A DNA stretch of 64,000 nt from Streptomyces hokutonensis (GCF_000376565.1 NZ_BARG01000033.1:186001-250000), one strand, 5' to 3'. Positions 32,798-42,212 are shown, counted from the stretch's first letter. The notes: a model not told the origin generated them from the letters alone. A program made the numbers and translations.

Positions 32798-33691
32798 TCA
32801 TCCCAGGCTGATCGTGGACTGCACGGGCAGATGGTCGCTCGGGAACTGGCTGTTCTCGGAGAACGTGTCGATGACCGTACGGCGCACGGTGATCCCCTCG
32901 CCGACCAGGATCCAGTCGATGCGGATCCCCTCCGGAATGAGCGCCCGATAGCCGTGGAAGGTGCCGTACAGCTGCCCGCGCCCGGCCGCCGCGTCCCAGG
33001 TGTCCCTGAGGCCGGCGCCCAGCATCGTGGCGTAGACCGAGGTGGTGTACGCGGCGGTGTTGAAGTCGCCGGTCACCACGAGCGGCAGGGAGCGGTCGAG
33101 GCGGGCGAGGCGCTCGGCGATGAGCGTGGCGGCGCGCTCGCGGGCGTACTGACTTGCGTTGTCCAGGTGGGTGTTGAGGACGTAGAACTGCCGTCCGTCG
33201 TCCCCGAGGTCGCGGAAGCGGATCCAGGTGGCGATGCGCGGATGGGCGCCGCCCCAGGTGTTCGAGCCGATCACGGAGGGCGTGTCGGAGAGCCAGAACT
33301 GGTCGTACTCGACGGGGGCGAGCCGGCGGGTGTCGTAGAAGATCGCCGTCTCCTCGTCGTGGCTGCCCCCCTTGCGGCCGCTGCCGATCCAGTCGTAGTG
33401 CGGTGCCAGGTCCTGCTTGATGTCCTGGAGCTGCCCGTAGAGGCCCTCCTGGGTGCCGATGATGTCGGGCGCCGCGCGGAGCAGCAGGTCGCGCATCACC
33501 GGGCGGCGGACCTGCCAGCTGTTGGGCTCCGAGCTGCTCGCGTAGCGCAGGTTGAAGGTCATGACGTCCAGCAGACGGGTCTCGTGCCGGACGGCGTCGG
33601 CGCGTACGGTTCCGATCAGTGGCACGGCGATGGCGGCCGCCACCAGCGTGGTGAGCCCCGCGCGACGGGTCACCGTCCAGGCAGTCGACAT
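32798..33691 (-). CDS. Secreted endonuclease/exonuclease/phosphatase-fold protein
   Basis: 297-residue protein of the EEP (DNase I-like) superfamily. A signal peptide lies at about 1–28 (AIAVPLIGTVRADA). Active-site elements are NLRYASSS, IGTQEGLYGQLQD (metal-binding Glu), GDFNTAAYT (Asp/Asn) and SDHLPV (Asp-His pair). Such proteins hydrolyse phosphodiesters of nucleic acids, sugars or lipids. The ATG at 33691 is chosen because GGAGGG lies 6 bp upstream; the one at 33697 sits on the ribosome site. Substrate unknown. Confidence 0.9.
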   Translation of the reverse strand: MSTAWTVTRRAGLTTLVAAAIAVPLIGTVRADAVRHETRLLDVMTFNLRYASSSEPNSWQVRRPVMRDLLLRAAPDIIGTQEGLYGQLQDIKQDLAPHYDWIGSGRKGGSHDEETAIFYDTRRLAPVEYDQFWLSDTPSVIGSNTWGGAHPRIATWIRFRDLGDDGRQFYVLNTHLDNASQYARERAATLIAERLARLDRSLPLVVTGDFNTAAYTTSVYATMLGAGLRDTWDAAAGRGQLYGTFHGYRALIPEGIRIDWILVGEGITVRRTVIDTFSENSQFPSDHLPVQSTISLG

Positions 33692-33843
33692 GTGCATCCC
33701 TCCCCTTGCGAGTCAGGATGAAGGGGCGGGGCGTCGGGCGGAAGAGGGCCTCGGGGCGGGAGTGAACGCCGTGGGTTCACGCCGTGGACAGGGTGTTGAC
33801 CGGCGGGAAGATCCACGGATAACTTCGTTCTACGGATTGTTGA

Positions 33844-33858
33844 TTCCGTAGAGCGGAA
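33844..33858. promoter_or_regulatory. Inverted repeats upstream of the DUF6986 aldolase
   Basis: TTCCG-TAGAG-CGGAA (33844–33858) is a perfect inverted repeat, and CTACGGA (33830–33836) with TCCGTAG (33845–33851) forms an overlapping one. They lie 16–44 bp before the ATG at 33875. The TTCCG/CGGAA form resembles IclR-type operators in actinomycetes; this is inference. Confidence 0.45.
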
Positions 33859-33874
33859 ACCTGGAGGCTGTGGG

Positions 33875-35179
33875 ATGGGTCAGGGCGAGCAGGAGAAGGT
33901 GGCGACGAGCCTTGCGGGCGCGGTCGGCGAGGAGATCAGCGCCTCCCTGGCACCGGTCGACGCCGAACTGGAGCGCCGCTACCCCGGCGACCCCGGCACC
34001 CGCCAGCCCGTCCACACGGTCTACGTCCCCGGTGACGTCTTCGCCGCCGACACGATCCGCACCTGGGGCGACCGCGCGCTGGCCGCCCTCGACGAACACG
34101 CCCCCGACGCCGCCTCCTTCGCCGCCGTCCTCGGCCTCTCCGACGAACTCGCCGAACCCGTCCACGCGCGCGTGCGGGCCAAGTTGGAGCGCGAGCCCAT
34201 TGAAGACCTGCGGGTCGACTTCGAGGACGGCTACGGCCCCCGCCCCGACGGCGAGGAGGACGAGGCCGCCGCCCGCGCGGCCCGGCTGATCGCCGAGGCG
34301 TACGCGAAGGGCACGGCGGCGCCGTACATGGGCATCCGGATGAAGTGCATGGAGGCGCCGGTGCGCGACCGGGGCATCCGCACCCTCGACATCTTCCTGA
34401 CCGGACTGATGGCGGCCGGTGGACTGCCCGAGGGGCTGGTCCTGACCCTTCCCAAGGTCACCTACGCCGAGCAGGTCACCGCGATGGTGCGGCTCCTGGA
34501 GGCCTTCGAGAAGGCGCACGGGCTCGACGCCGGCCGGATCGGCTTCGAGATCCAGATCGAGACCAGCCAGTCCATCCTGGCCACGGACGGGACCGCCACG
34601 GTCGCCCGCATGATCCAGGCCGCCGAGGGCCGCGCCACCGGCCTGCACTACGGCACCTTCGACTACAGCGCCTGCCTCGGCGTCTCCGCCGCCTACCAGG
34701 CCAGCGACCACCCGGCCGCCGACCACGCGAAGGCGGTCATGCAGGTCGCGGCGGCGGGGACGGGCGTACGCGTCTCGGACGGTTCGACCAATGTGCTGCC
34801 GGTCGGGCCGACGGAGCGAGTCCACGACGCCTGGCGGCTGCACTACGGCCTCACCCGGCGGGCGCTGGCCCGCGCGTACTACCAGGGCTGGGACATGCAC
34901 CCCGGCCACATCCCCACCCGCTACGCGGCCGTCTTCGCCTTCTACCGCGAGGGCTTCGAACAGGCCGCGGCCCGCCTCGCCCGCTACGCCAACCGGGCCG
35001 GCGGCGACGTCATGGACGAGCCCGCGACAGCCAAGGCCCTCAGCGGCTATCTGCTGCGCGGCCTGGACTGCGGCGCGCTCGACATCGCGGAGGTGGCCGG
35101 CGCGACCGGGCTGACCCGGACGGACCTTGAGGGCTTCGCGGCGCCCCGCCGGGGCGACCTGACGGTGTCCGCGAAGTAG
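33875..35179 (+). CDS. DUF6986-type aldolase/citrate-lyase-like protein
   Basis: 434-residue TIM-barrel protein related to HpcH/HpaI aldolases, malate synthase and citrate lyase beta. DLRVDFEDGYGPRPDGEEDE (about 109–128) looks like a metal-binding acidic loop, and GFEIQIETSQSILATDG (about 222–238) like the barrel strand with a catalytic Glu. Recalled as DUF6986. In other Streptomyces the family tends to lie near purine/allantoin and glyoxylate genes, where it could make or split a C-C bond with glyoxylate (inference). The ATG at 33875 follows GGAGG. Inverted repeats lie just upstream. Confidence 0.85.
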   Translation: MGQGEQEKVATSLAGAVGEEISASLAPVDAELERRYPGDPGTRQPVHTVYVPGDVFAADTIRTWGDRALAALDEHAPDAASFAAVLGLSDELAEPVHARVRAKLEREPIEDLRVDFEDGYGPRPDGEEDEAAARAARLIAEAYAKGTAAPYMGIRMKCMEAPVRDRGIRTLDIFLTGLMAAGGLPEGLVLTLPKVTYAEQVTAMVRLLEAFEKAHGLDAGRIGFEIQIETSQSILATDGTATVARMIQAAEGRATGLHYGTFDYSACLGVSAAYQASDHPAADHAKAVMQVAAAGTGVRVSDGSTNVLPVGPTERVHDAWRLHYGLTRRALARAYYQGWDMHPGHIPTRYAAVFAFYREGFEQAAARLARYANRAGGDVMDEPATAKALSGYLLRGLDCGALDIAEVAGATGLTRTDLEGFAAPRRGDLTVSAK

Positions 35180-35274
35180 CGGACCTGTCACAGCTGTCGC
35201 CGCCATCTCCCGTTGTCACTGTCGCCCCGTAGGCTGTACGGCGTTCATGGATGTGCCACAGGAACGGAGCGGCA

Positions 35275-37200
35275 GTGTCTTCGGGGGAGAGCGGACGCGT
35301 GGACGGAGTCGGCCGACTGCTGGCCGGACGCTATCGCGTCGTGGCCCGGCTCGGGTGGGGCGGCATGGGTGTGGTCTGGCGCGCCGTCGACGAGGTCCTC
35401 GGCCGTGAGGTCGCGGTCAAGGAACTGCGCACCTTCACCGACGACTACGCGCCCCAACTCGCCGATCTGCGGCTGCGGATGCAGCGCGAGGCGCGGGCGG
35501 CGGCACGGGTCCGCCATCCCGGCGTCGTCGCCGTGCACGACATCGCGGAGGTCGACGGACGCCCGCTGATCGTCATGGAGCTGATCGACGGCCCCTCCCT
35601 GGACGACGTACTGGGGGAGCGCGGTCCCATCGACCCGCGCGAGGCGGCCGGGATCGGCGCGAAGGTGATGGAGGCGCTGGCCGCCGCCCACGCCGCCGGT
35701 GTGCTGCACCGCGATGTGAAGCCCGGGAACATCCTCCTGGAGCGCTCGGGCCGGGTCGTCCTCACGGACTTCGGCATAGCGACGATGGACGACCCGGGCG
35801 ACGGTTCCGCCACGCACCTCACGCGCAGTGGCGAACTCATCGGTTCCCTGGACTACCTGGCCCCCGAGCGGGCGCAGGGCGCCGACCCCGGCCCGGCCTC
35901 CGACGTCTGGGCCCTGGGCGCCACGCTGTACGCCGCCGTCGAGGGCGCCTCACCGTTCCGCCGCACCTCGACGTACTCCACTCTCACGGCGATCGTCGAC
36001 GAGCCCCTGCCGGAACCCCACCGCGCCGGCCCGCTCACCCCCGTCCTGCGCCAACTCCTCGACAAACGCCCCGAGTTGCGCCCCGACGCCGATCAGGCAC
36101 GCAGACTGCTGGAAGCGGTGGCACAGGCGCCGGAGACGGACTCGGCGACGACCGTGTTGCGGGGGGCCGGGGGAGGGGCTGCTGCGGTGGCGGTGGGCTT
36201 CGGAGCGGGGGCGCCGACACCGAGCGGAAGTGCTGGGCCGGAAGCTCGGGTTAAGGACCCGCAGGAGTCAACGGCGGCCCGCACCACGGGGCTTGGGAGT
36301 GCGGCGCAGCTCGACGTCCCGGCCGGAGCAGGAGAGCCGAGCGCGGCGGGTACCTCCGGAAATCCGCCCGGACCGGGAGCCCAAGCCCCCGGTTCACCGG
36401 TTCCGCCGGCTGGATCGGACGCCCTCCCACTCGTCTCCACGCCCGCTCCCACCTCTGTCCCCCAGGGCTTCGGCCCGCCCCTCGCCCCGATGCCCGCACC
36501 GACCCCACCGACCGGGCCCATGGCGCACCCCGCCCATCCCCGCCGCAAGGCACGCGTTCTGATCGCCGCCGCTGCCGCAGCGGTCGTGCTCGCCGGTGCC
36601 GGAGTGGTCGTCGCCCACTACGTCAACTCCGGTGACGCGTCGGTCACTTCGCAGGGCGGCTCACCCCCGGCCCAGGACGCCGGCGACACCTCGCCCACCG
36701 CACGCGCGGACGCCAAGCGCTCGGACTCGGCCAAGCCCACGGGACAGGGCGCCGACGGGACGCAGGCACCGACCGAGCAGCACACCGGCAAGGGCGGGGA
36801 CCCGACCGCCGGTCACTCGCCGACCGCCTCGCCGAGCAGGTCCACGTCCTCCGGCGGCGGAGGCACGGGCGGCAACAGCACCCCCACCACCGGAACCAGC
36901 CCCAGTTCCAGCCCCGCCCCCGCCTGTCAGTCCATCGGCGGCGGCAAGTACAACTGCCAGGTGTGGCGCACCGCCAAGTCCTACACCGCGTCCGGTACCG
37001 AGGTCGGCGTCCTCGGCGCGGGCACCAACTACTTCTACTGCCAGGTGAATCTGGGCCGCCGCGAGACCTACGGCCAGTGGACCAATGTCTGGTGGGCGAA
37101 GACGGACGACGACAGCGGCAACACGAACGTCTATGTCAGCGACGTCTACATCAAGGGCGGGGGCAACGACGAACCCGTCCCGGGGCTGCCGGTCTGCTGA
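35275..37200 (+). CDS. Membrane receptor Ser/Thr protein kinase (PknB-like)
   Basis: Eukaryotic-like receptor kinase of about 641 residues. The cytoplasmic kinase domain has ARLGWGGMGVVWRA (P-loop, about 23–36), VAVKEL (Lys near 48), HRDVKPGN (about 145), DFG (about 164) and the activation segment APERAQG (about 196). A Pro/Ala/Ser linker leads to a single membrane helix at about 425–448 (ARVLIAAAAAAVVLAGAGVVV). The extracellular tail is Ser/Thr/Pro-rich, then a compact domain (about 553–641) with four Cys, probably a sensor or cell-wall-binding module. The GTG at 35275 follows GGAG; an upstream ATG at 35251 is less likely. The 3' end overlaps the convergent hypothetical gene by 55 bp. Confidence 0.92.
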   Translation: MSSGESGRVDGVGRLLAGRYRVVARLGWGGMGVVWRAVDEVLGREVAVKELRTFTDDYAPQLADLRLRMQREARAAARVRHPGVVAVHDIAEVDGRPLIVMELIDGPSLDDVLGERGPIDPREAAGIGAKVMEALAAAHAAGVLHRDVKPGNILLERSGRVVLTDFGIATMDDPGDGSATHLTRSGELIGSLDYLAPERAQGADPGPASDVWALGATLYAAVEGASPFRRTSTYSTLTAIVDEPLPEPHRAGPLTPVLRQLLDKRPELRPDADQARRLLEAVAQAPETDSATTVLRGAGGGAAAVAVGFGAGAPTPSGSAGPEARVKDPQESTAARTTGLGSAAQLDVPAGAGEPSAAGTSGNPPGPGAQAPGSPVPPAGSDALPLVSTPAPTSVPQGFGPPLAPMPAPTPPTGPMAHPAHPRRKARVLIAAAAAAVVLAGAGVVVAHYVNSGDASVTSQGGSPPAQDAGDTSPTARADAKRSDSAKPTGQGADGTQAPTEQHTGKGGDPTAGHSPTASPSRSTSSGGGGTGGNSTPTTGTSPSSSPAPACQSIGGGKYNCQVWRTAKSYTASGTEVGVLGAGTNYFYCQVNLGRRETYGQWTNVWWAKTDDDSGNTNVYVSDVYIKGGGNDEPVPGLPVC

Positions 37201-37937
37201 GGCGCTACGAACCGCTCCAGACCGGACACCGTCACCAACCCCTCCTCCCGGAACAGCCGCGTACCCCGCTCGCACAACTCCCGGTCGGCGCGTGACCGCG
37301 TGCAGAATTCCTCCGGCGTCCGCCCGAACAGCTTCCTCAACTCCGGTGAGGCGGCGAGAAGTTCGGTGAGCAGCGCCTGCTCGCCCGGATGCCGGCGCGG
37401 CACACCCGTGCCGTTACGCACGTCACGCAACACCCCGTACCGGTTGACGTAGACATACGCGCCCCGCAGCGACTCCCCGGAGTCCGACGACGTGAAACGC
37501 AACTCGGGCCCGGTCAACCATGCTCGGTCGTACGCCCTTTCGCTCGCATCTACGACCGCGAGCTGCCGCGCGTCGAACCACGTCACGAACAACTCCCGTA
37601 CGACACCCGGCGAGTTGACCGGCGACGCGGACACATAGCCCACGCGGCTCACATGCGCGGAGACGCCGATGTCGACACCGGTGGCCCGGACCTTCACCAT
37701 CGGCACGGGGGAGTCGATCCCGAACTCCGCCATCTTGTGCCGCAGTTGGGCGGGGCAGGCGTTGGAACCGATGGCGAGGACCGGAGTGCGGTCGTCGTAG
37801 GTGACGCGGTCGTCGAGGGGCAGCAGCCGGTCCCCGACGAGGAGTCCGGAGGTGGCGGGCCAGACGCCCGGGTAGTCGAGCGGGAACTCGCGCGGTGCCC
37901 GGGCCAGCCCCAGAGCCTCCAGCGTACGGTCGTTCAC
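37146..37937 (-). CDS. Hypothetical protein, possible gamma-glutamylcyclotransferase-like fold
   Basis: 263 residues, soluble. VLAIGSNACPAQLRHKMAEFG (about 53–73) recalls the GYGSNM start of gamma-glutamylcyclotransferase-fold proteins, and YVYVNRYGVLRDVRNGTG lies later. The C-terminal part is helical, ending with a low-complexity tail. The GTG start at 37937 is 9 bp from the LacI gene's stop, so the two are co-oriented and probably co-transcribed. The last 55 bp overlap the convergent kinase gene. No function is claimed; the fold link is weak. Confidence 0.6.
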   Translation of the reverse strand: MNDRTLEALGLARAPREFPLDYPGVWPATSGLLVGDRLLPLDDRVTYDDRTPVLAIGSNACPAQLRHKMAEFGIDSPVPMVKVRATGVDIGVSAHVSRVGYVSASPVNSPGVVRELFVTWFDARQLAVVDASERAYDRAWLTGPELRFTSSDSGESLRGAYVYVNRYGVLRDVRNGTGVPRRHPGEQALLTELLAASPELRKLFGRTPEEFCTRSRADRELCERGTRLFREEGLVTVSGLERFVAPQQTGSPGTGSSLPPPLM

Positions 37938-37945
37938 GGTTCGGC

Positions 37946-39010
37946 TCAGTCCGACGGCGGCAGCTCGCCCGAGCCCCGGGTGATCAGCCGGGTCGGCAAC
38001 TCGATGCGTTCCGGGGCGATGAGCGTCCCGTCCAGCTGGCGGAAGAGGCGGTCGGCGGCGGTACGGCCGAGGGCCGCGGCGTCCTGGGCGACGACGGTCA
38101 CGCCGGGCTGGAGCAGGTCGGCGAGTTCGAAGTCGTCGAAGCCCACGAGGGCGATCCGGCGGGACTGTTCGGCGAGGACGCGGACGACGGTGACCGTCAC
38201 GCGGTTGTTGCCGGCGAAGATCGCGGTGACGGGGGAGGGGCCGGACAGCATCTCCTCGGCGGCCCGGCGCACCCGCACGGGGTCGGTCACACCGAGGGAC
38301 ATCCAGGAGTCCTCGACGGCTATACCGGCGTCCTCCATGGCGGCCCGGTAGCCGCGCAAGCGCTCGGCGGCCGTGTGGATGCGGGGCATGTCGCCGATGA
38401 AGCCGATGCGCCGGTGGCCGTGGGAGATGAGGTGGGTGACCCCCTCGTGTGCGCCGCCGTAGCTGTCGGACAGGACGACATCGGCATCGATCTGTCCGGC
38501 CGGACGGTCCACGAACACGGTCGCGACGCCCGCCTTGATCTCCGGCTCCAGGTAGCGGTGGTCGTCCCCGGCCGGGATCACGACAAGACCGTCCACCCGT
38601 CGGGCGCACAGCGCGAGCACCAACTCCTGCTCGCGGTCCGGGTCTTCGGCGCTGGAGCCGTTGATGAGCAGGGCGCCGTGGGCCCGGGCCACCTCCTCGA
38701 CCGCGCGGCTGAGGGGGCCGTAGAACGGGTCGGCGAGGTCCTCCAGGACGAGGCCGATGCTGGCCGTGCGGCCCTTGCGCAGGACGCGGGCGCTGTCGTT
38801 GCGCCGGAACCCCAGTGCGTCGATGGCTTCCTGGACGCGGCGCTCGGTGTCGGGGGTGACGCCCGGCTCGCCGTTGACCACCCGCGACACCGTTTTCAGG
38901 CCGACACCGGCGCGCGCGGCCACGTCCTTCATGGTCGGACGGTTGCCGTAGCGGTTCTCGGGGCGGCGGGCGGTCTCTGGCACGATGCGCTGTCCTGTCC
39001 TGTCGTCCAC
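37946..39010 (-). CDS. LacI family transcriptional regulator
   Basis: Sugar-responsive repressor of about 354 residues. The N-terminal helix-turn-helix TMKDVAARAGVGLKTVSRVVNG (about 26–47) is typical of the LacI family. The periplasmic-binding-protein-like domain follows: SIGLVLEDLADPFYGPLSRAVEE (about 84–106), and VGFDDFELADLLQPGVTVVAQD. The GTG at 39010 has no good ribosome site; a GTG about nine codons in is possible. It is divergent from a ROK sugar kinase, with the palindrome GACAACGTTGTC between them, so it likely controls the ROK gene and itself. Confidence 0.92.
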   Translation of the reverse strand: MDDRTGQRIVPETARRPENRYGNRPTMKDVAARAGVGLKTVSRVVNGEPGVTPDTERRVQEAIDALGFRRNDSARVLRKGRTASIGLVLEDLADPFYGPLSRAVEEVARAHGALLINGSSAEDPDREQELVLALCARRVDGLVVIPAGDDHRYLEPEIKAGVATVFVDRPAGQIDADVVLSDSYGGAHEGVTHLISHGHRRIGFIGDMPRIHTAAERLRGYRAAMEDAGIAVEDSWMSLGVTDPVRVRRAAEEMLSGPSPVTAIFAGNNRVTVTVVRVLAEQSRRIALVGFDDFELADLLQPGVTVVAQDAAALGRTAADRLFRQLDGTLIAPERIELPTRLITRGSGELPPSD

Positions 39011-39067
39011 GGGGGATGCATAGGTCCATGGGTTTGTATGAGGATGTGGCGTCGAGCATAGAGCCTG

Positions 39068-39079
39068 GACAACGTTGTC
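39068..39079. promoter_or_regulatory. Probable LacI-family operator
   Basis: GACAACGTTGTC is a perfect 12-bp palindrome with the central AACGTT typical of LacI-family operators. It lies between the divergent LacI regulator and ROK kinase genes, 110 bp before the ROK start. Confidence 0.65.
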
Positions 39080-39188
39080 ATATGCGAGAGAGACTGTCCA
39101 CCGATATCAACGGCCTGCGCCCCCACCGCGAGACCGGTCCAACTCACCTTCTGGTGGTTCTCATGTTTGACGGGGAGATCTGACACTG

Positions 39189-40145
39189 ATGCACACCGAC
39201 CTCGTGGCCGCGCTCGACATCGGCGGCACCAAGATCGCCGGGGCGCTGGTGGACGGCCACGGCAAGATCCTGGTGCGCGCGCAGCGCCCGACGCCCTCGC
39301 AGGACGACGGCGACACCGTGATGCGGGCCGTGGAGGAGGTGCTCGCGGAACTCACCGCATCGCCCTCGTGGTCCCGCGCGAGCGCCCTCGGCATCGGCAG
39401 CGCGGGTCCCGTGGACGCCTCCGCGGGCACCGTGAGTCCCGTCAACGTGCCCGGCTGGCGCGACTATCCGCTCGTCGAGCGGGTGCGTGCGGCGGCCGGT
39501 GACCTGCCCGTGGAGCTGATCGGTGACGGCGTGGCCATCACGGCGGCCGAGCACTGGCAGGGAGCGGCGCGCGGGCACGCCAACGCGCTGTGCATGGTGG
39601 TCTCCACCGGAGTCGGGGGCGGTCTCGTCCTCAACGGGCAGCTGCATCCCGGGCCGACCGGCAACGCGGGCCACATCGGCCACATCAGCGTGGACCTGGA
39701 CGGGGACGCCTGTCCGTGCGGTTCGCGCGGCTGTGTCGAGCGGATCGCCAGCGGTCCCAACATCGCCCGGCGGGCGGTCGAGGGAGGCTGGCGGCCGGGC
39801 TCGGACGGTGACACCTCGGCCGCCGCGGTGGCCGCCGCCGCCCGCGCGGGCGACCCGGTCGCCGTCGCTTCCTTCGAGCGGGCCGCACAGGCCCTCGCGG
39901 CCGGTATCGCCGCCACCGCGACCCTCGTCGAGATCGACATCGCCGTGATCGGCGGCGGCGTCGGCAAGGCGGGCGACGTGCTCTTCACGCCGCTGCGCAA
40001 GGCGTTGAGCGACTACGCGACGCTGTCCTTCGTACGGCGGTTGACCGTGACGCCGGCCCAAATGGGCACGGACGCCGGGCTGGTGGGAGCGGCCGCGGCC
40101 GCGCTCGCCCGTCAGGCGAACAACGCGACCGCGGCCGGGGTGTGA
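39189..40145 (+). CDS. ROK-family sugar kinase or regulator
   Basis: 318-residue protein of the ROK family, most likely a sugar kinase acting on glucose, N-acetylglucosamine or a related sugar. It has no DNA-binding domain. The ATP-binding start is ALDIGGTKIAGALVDG (about 8–23). The zinc-binding ROK signature reads GDACPCGSRGCVERIASG (about 173–190). GNAGHIGHISVDLDG supplies the catalytic His, and IAVIGGGVG the second phosphate-binding turn. It is divergent from the LacI gene and lies 45 bp from the alpha-galactosidase 3' end, giving a small galactoside-use locus. Confidence 0.92.
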   Translation: MHTDLVAALDIGGTKIAGALVDGHGKILVRAQRPTPSQDDGDTVMRAVEEVLAELTASPSWSRASALGIGSAGPVDASAGTVSPVNVPGWRDYPLVERVRAAAGDLPVELIGDGVAITAAEHWQGAARGHANALCMVVSTGVGGGLVLNGQLHPGPTGNAGHIGHISVDLDGDACPCGSRGCVERIASGPNIARRAVEGGWRPGSDGDTSAAAVAAAARAGDPVAVASFERAAQALAAGIAATATLVEIDIAVIGGGVGKAGDVLFTPLRKALSDYATLSFVRRLTVTPAQMGTDAGLVGAAAAALARQANNATAAGV

Positions 40146-40190
40146 GGCGCGGAACGGACGAAACGTTCGTTCAGTGGCCTATGCCCTTGC

Positions 40191-42212
40191 TCAGCACGTG
40201 AGTTGAGCGTCCGCCCAGTCCGCGTGGTCCGAGTCGATCCCGTCGCCGCCGTCGGTGACGACGAGTCGGACCACCTGGGCGCCGGTCACGTCCGCCGTGA
40301 CCGGCTGGGCGGGCATCGCGTTGGTGAGGACGCCGGTGGAGGCGACCTTCGTGCCGTCCGCCCAGATCTCGAAGGCGACGGTCCCGTTGGCCCCCTTCTC
40401 GTCGTCCACACCGACGTCCGCGGTGACCTTCTCGCACGCCTTCCCGGTGTAGTACGCCACCTCGCTCTCGGCGTGGACGCCGAGCCCCTTGGCGTAGACG
40501 ACTCCGCCGAGAGTGATCGGATTGCCGTCCCCCGCCGCGCTCTCCCCGTTGCTGGTGTTGCGCTCAACGGGCCCCCATCCATTGGCCGTTGACATCCACG
40601 GAAGGTCACCGAGGTACGAGGTGCCCGCCGGGGGAGCGACCACCACGGACGCGGTGAACGGGAGAGTGCTGGTGACGCGCATACCGCTCGGTGAGCGGTA
40701 ACTCGCCTTCAGTACAAGGTCGTACGACCCCATGGGCGTCCCCGAGGGAGCGGTGACCGTCCACTTGGTGCGCAGCGACCTGCCGGTCGGCACGGCCTTC
40801 GCGGTCGTCGACGACTTGGGCCGGATCTTCCAGCCGGCCGGCCCGGTCAGGCTCACCGAGACGTGCTCGGCTGTCGTACGGCCGAGGTCGGTCACCGTCG
40901 TCGTGAGCGGGGTCGCCGTCGCCGCCTGGACCAACGGGGCGCCGTCCAGGCCGAGTTCGACGGCGGGCGGGTTCTTGACCGACTGCCGGTCGGCGAAGAC
41001 CCGTACGAGGACCGTGCCGTGAGCCGGGACGGTCGCGGAGATCGTGCCCGCGGTGTTGTAGCTCCTGTGCTGCCACAGGTCGCGCAGGGTGTAGGCGCGG
41101 GCGTTCGGGAGGCCGACGGCGGTTGCGGTGGTGGCGATGCGCTGGGCGCTGCCGGACTCGTTGAAGAGCGCGACCGTACGGCTGCCGTCCTTCATCTCCT
41201 TGGCGACGACCCAGCGTCCGCCCTCGGACGTGACAACGTTGCCCTGCTTGCCCAACGGGTCCTGGTCGACCGCGATGACCTCCTTGTTGTCGAGGATGTC
41301 GAAGGTCGCGTCGGTCGCCTTGCGCAGGTCCGAGCCGATGAGGAGCGGCGCGGCCATGATCGACCACATCGAGAAGTGCGAGCGGTACTCGGTGTCCGTC
41401 ATCCCGCCGTTGCCGACCTCCAGCATGTCGGGGTCGTTCCAGTGCCCGGGGCCGGCGTACGGCGCGAGCGGCAGGTTCTGCTTGAGGATCGACAGCATCG
41501 AACCCCAGTTGTCGCTGATGTCACCAGTGGTGCGCCACAGGTGCCCGACGTCCGAGGCCCACTCCCAGGGCTTGTTCTCGCCCCATTCGCAGATGCTGAA
41601 GACGATGGGCCGGCCGGTCGCCTTCAGGGCGTCGCGCATGGTGGTGTAGCGCAACTTGGCGTCCACGCCCTGGTTGTTGCAGTTGTCGTACTTGAGGTAG
41701 TCCACGCCCCAGTCGGCGAACTGCCGCGCGTCGCTGTACTCGTGGCCCAGAGCTCCGGGGAAGCCGGCGTCGTTGCAGGTCTTGGTGCCCGCGCTGGTGT
41801 AGATGCCGAGCTTGAGTCCCTTGGAGTGCACATAGTCGGCGACGGCCTTGATGCCGTGCGGGAAGCGGACCGGGTCGGGGACCAGCTTGCCGTCGGCGTC
41901 GCGGTTCGGCAGGGCCCAGCAGTCGTCGAGGTTGACGTACTGGTAGCCGGCCGCCTTGAGGCCCTTGGCGACGAAGAGGTCCGCGATCCCTTCGACCATG
42001 GACTCGTTGAACTCGGCACGGCAGTTGGTGGAGTTCCAGTTGTTGAAGCCCATCGGAGGTGTGAGCGCCTGACCGTCGGCCAGGGCGGGGGAGACGGGGT
42101 CCTGCGCGGGGGTGGCGACGGCGGGCGCGGCGAGGCCCGCCGTGCACAACAGCCCTGCTGCGACCGCTCCTACCAATCTTCGGCGGGTCGTGCGGGTGTA
42201 GGGGTGACGCAT
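40191..42212 (-). CDS. Secreted alpha-galactosidase (GH27) with NPCBM domain
   Basis: Extracellular alpha-galactosidase releasing galactose from galactomannan or raffinose-type sugars. 673 residues. A signal peptide with a twin-Arg region (TTRRRLVGAVAAGLLC) spans about 1–34. GH27 landmarks are TPPMGFNNWN (about 51–60), YVNLDDCWAL, the nucleophile Asp in DYLKYDNCN (about 171), and the acid/base Asp in GHWNDPDML (about 255). After the barrel come a beta-domain, a NEW3-like domain (about 400–520) and a C-terminal NPCBM domain (SYLGDLPWMSTANGWGPVERN onward). It ends 46 bp from the convergent ROK gene and lies downstream of a TCCAAC/GTTGGA palindrome. Confidence 0.94.
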   Translation of the reverse strand: MRHPYTRTTRRRLVGAVAAGLLCTAGLAAPAVATPAQDPVSPALADGQALTPPMGFNNWNSTNCRAEFNESMVEGIADLFVAKGLKAAGYQYVNLDDCWALPNRDADGKLVPDPVRFPHGIKAVADYVHSKGLKLGIYTSAGTKTCNDAGFPGALGHEYSDARQFADWGVDYLKYDNCNNQGVDAKLRYTTMRDALKATGRPIVFSICEWGENKPWEWASDVGHLWRTTGDISDNWGSMLSILKQNLPLAPYAGPGHWNDPDMLEVGNGGMTDTEYRSHFSMWSIMAAPLLIGSDLRKATDATFDILDNKEVIAVDQDPLGKQGNVVTSEGGRWVVAKEMKDGSRTVALFNESGSAQRIATTATAVGLPNARAYTLRDLWQHRSYNTAGTISATVPAHGTVLVRVFADRQSVKNPPAVELGLDGAPLVQAATATPLTTTVTDLGRTTAEHVSVSLTGPAGWKIRPKSSTTAKAVPTGRSLRTKWTVTAPSGTPMGSYDLVLKASYRSPSGMRVTSTLPFTASVVVAPPAGTSYLGDLPWMSTANGWGPVERNTSNGESAAGDGNPITLGGVVYAKGLGVHAESEVAYYTGKACEKVTADVGVDDEKGANGTVAFEIWADGTKVASTGVLTNAMPAQPVTADVTGAQVVRLVVTDGGDGIDSDHADWADAQLTC

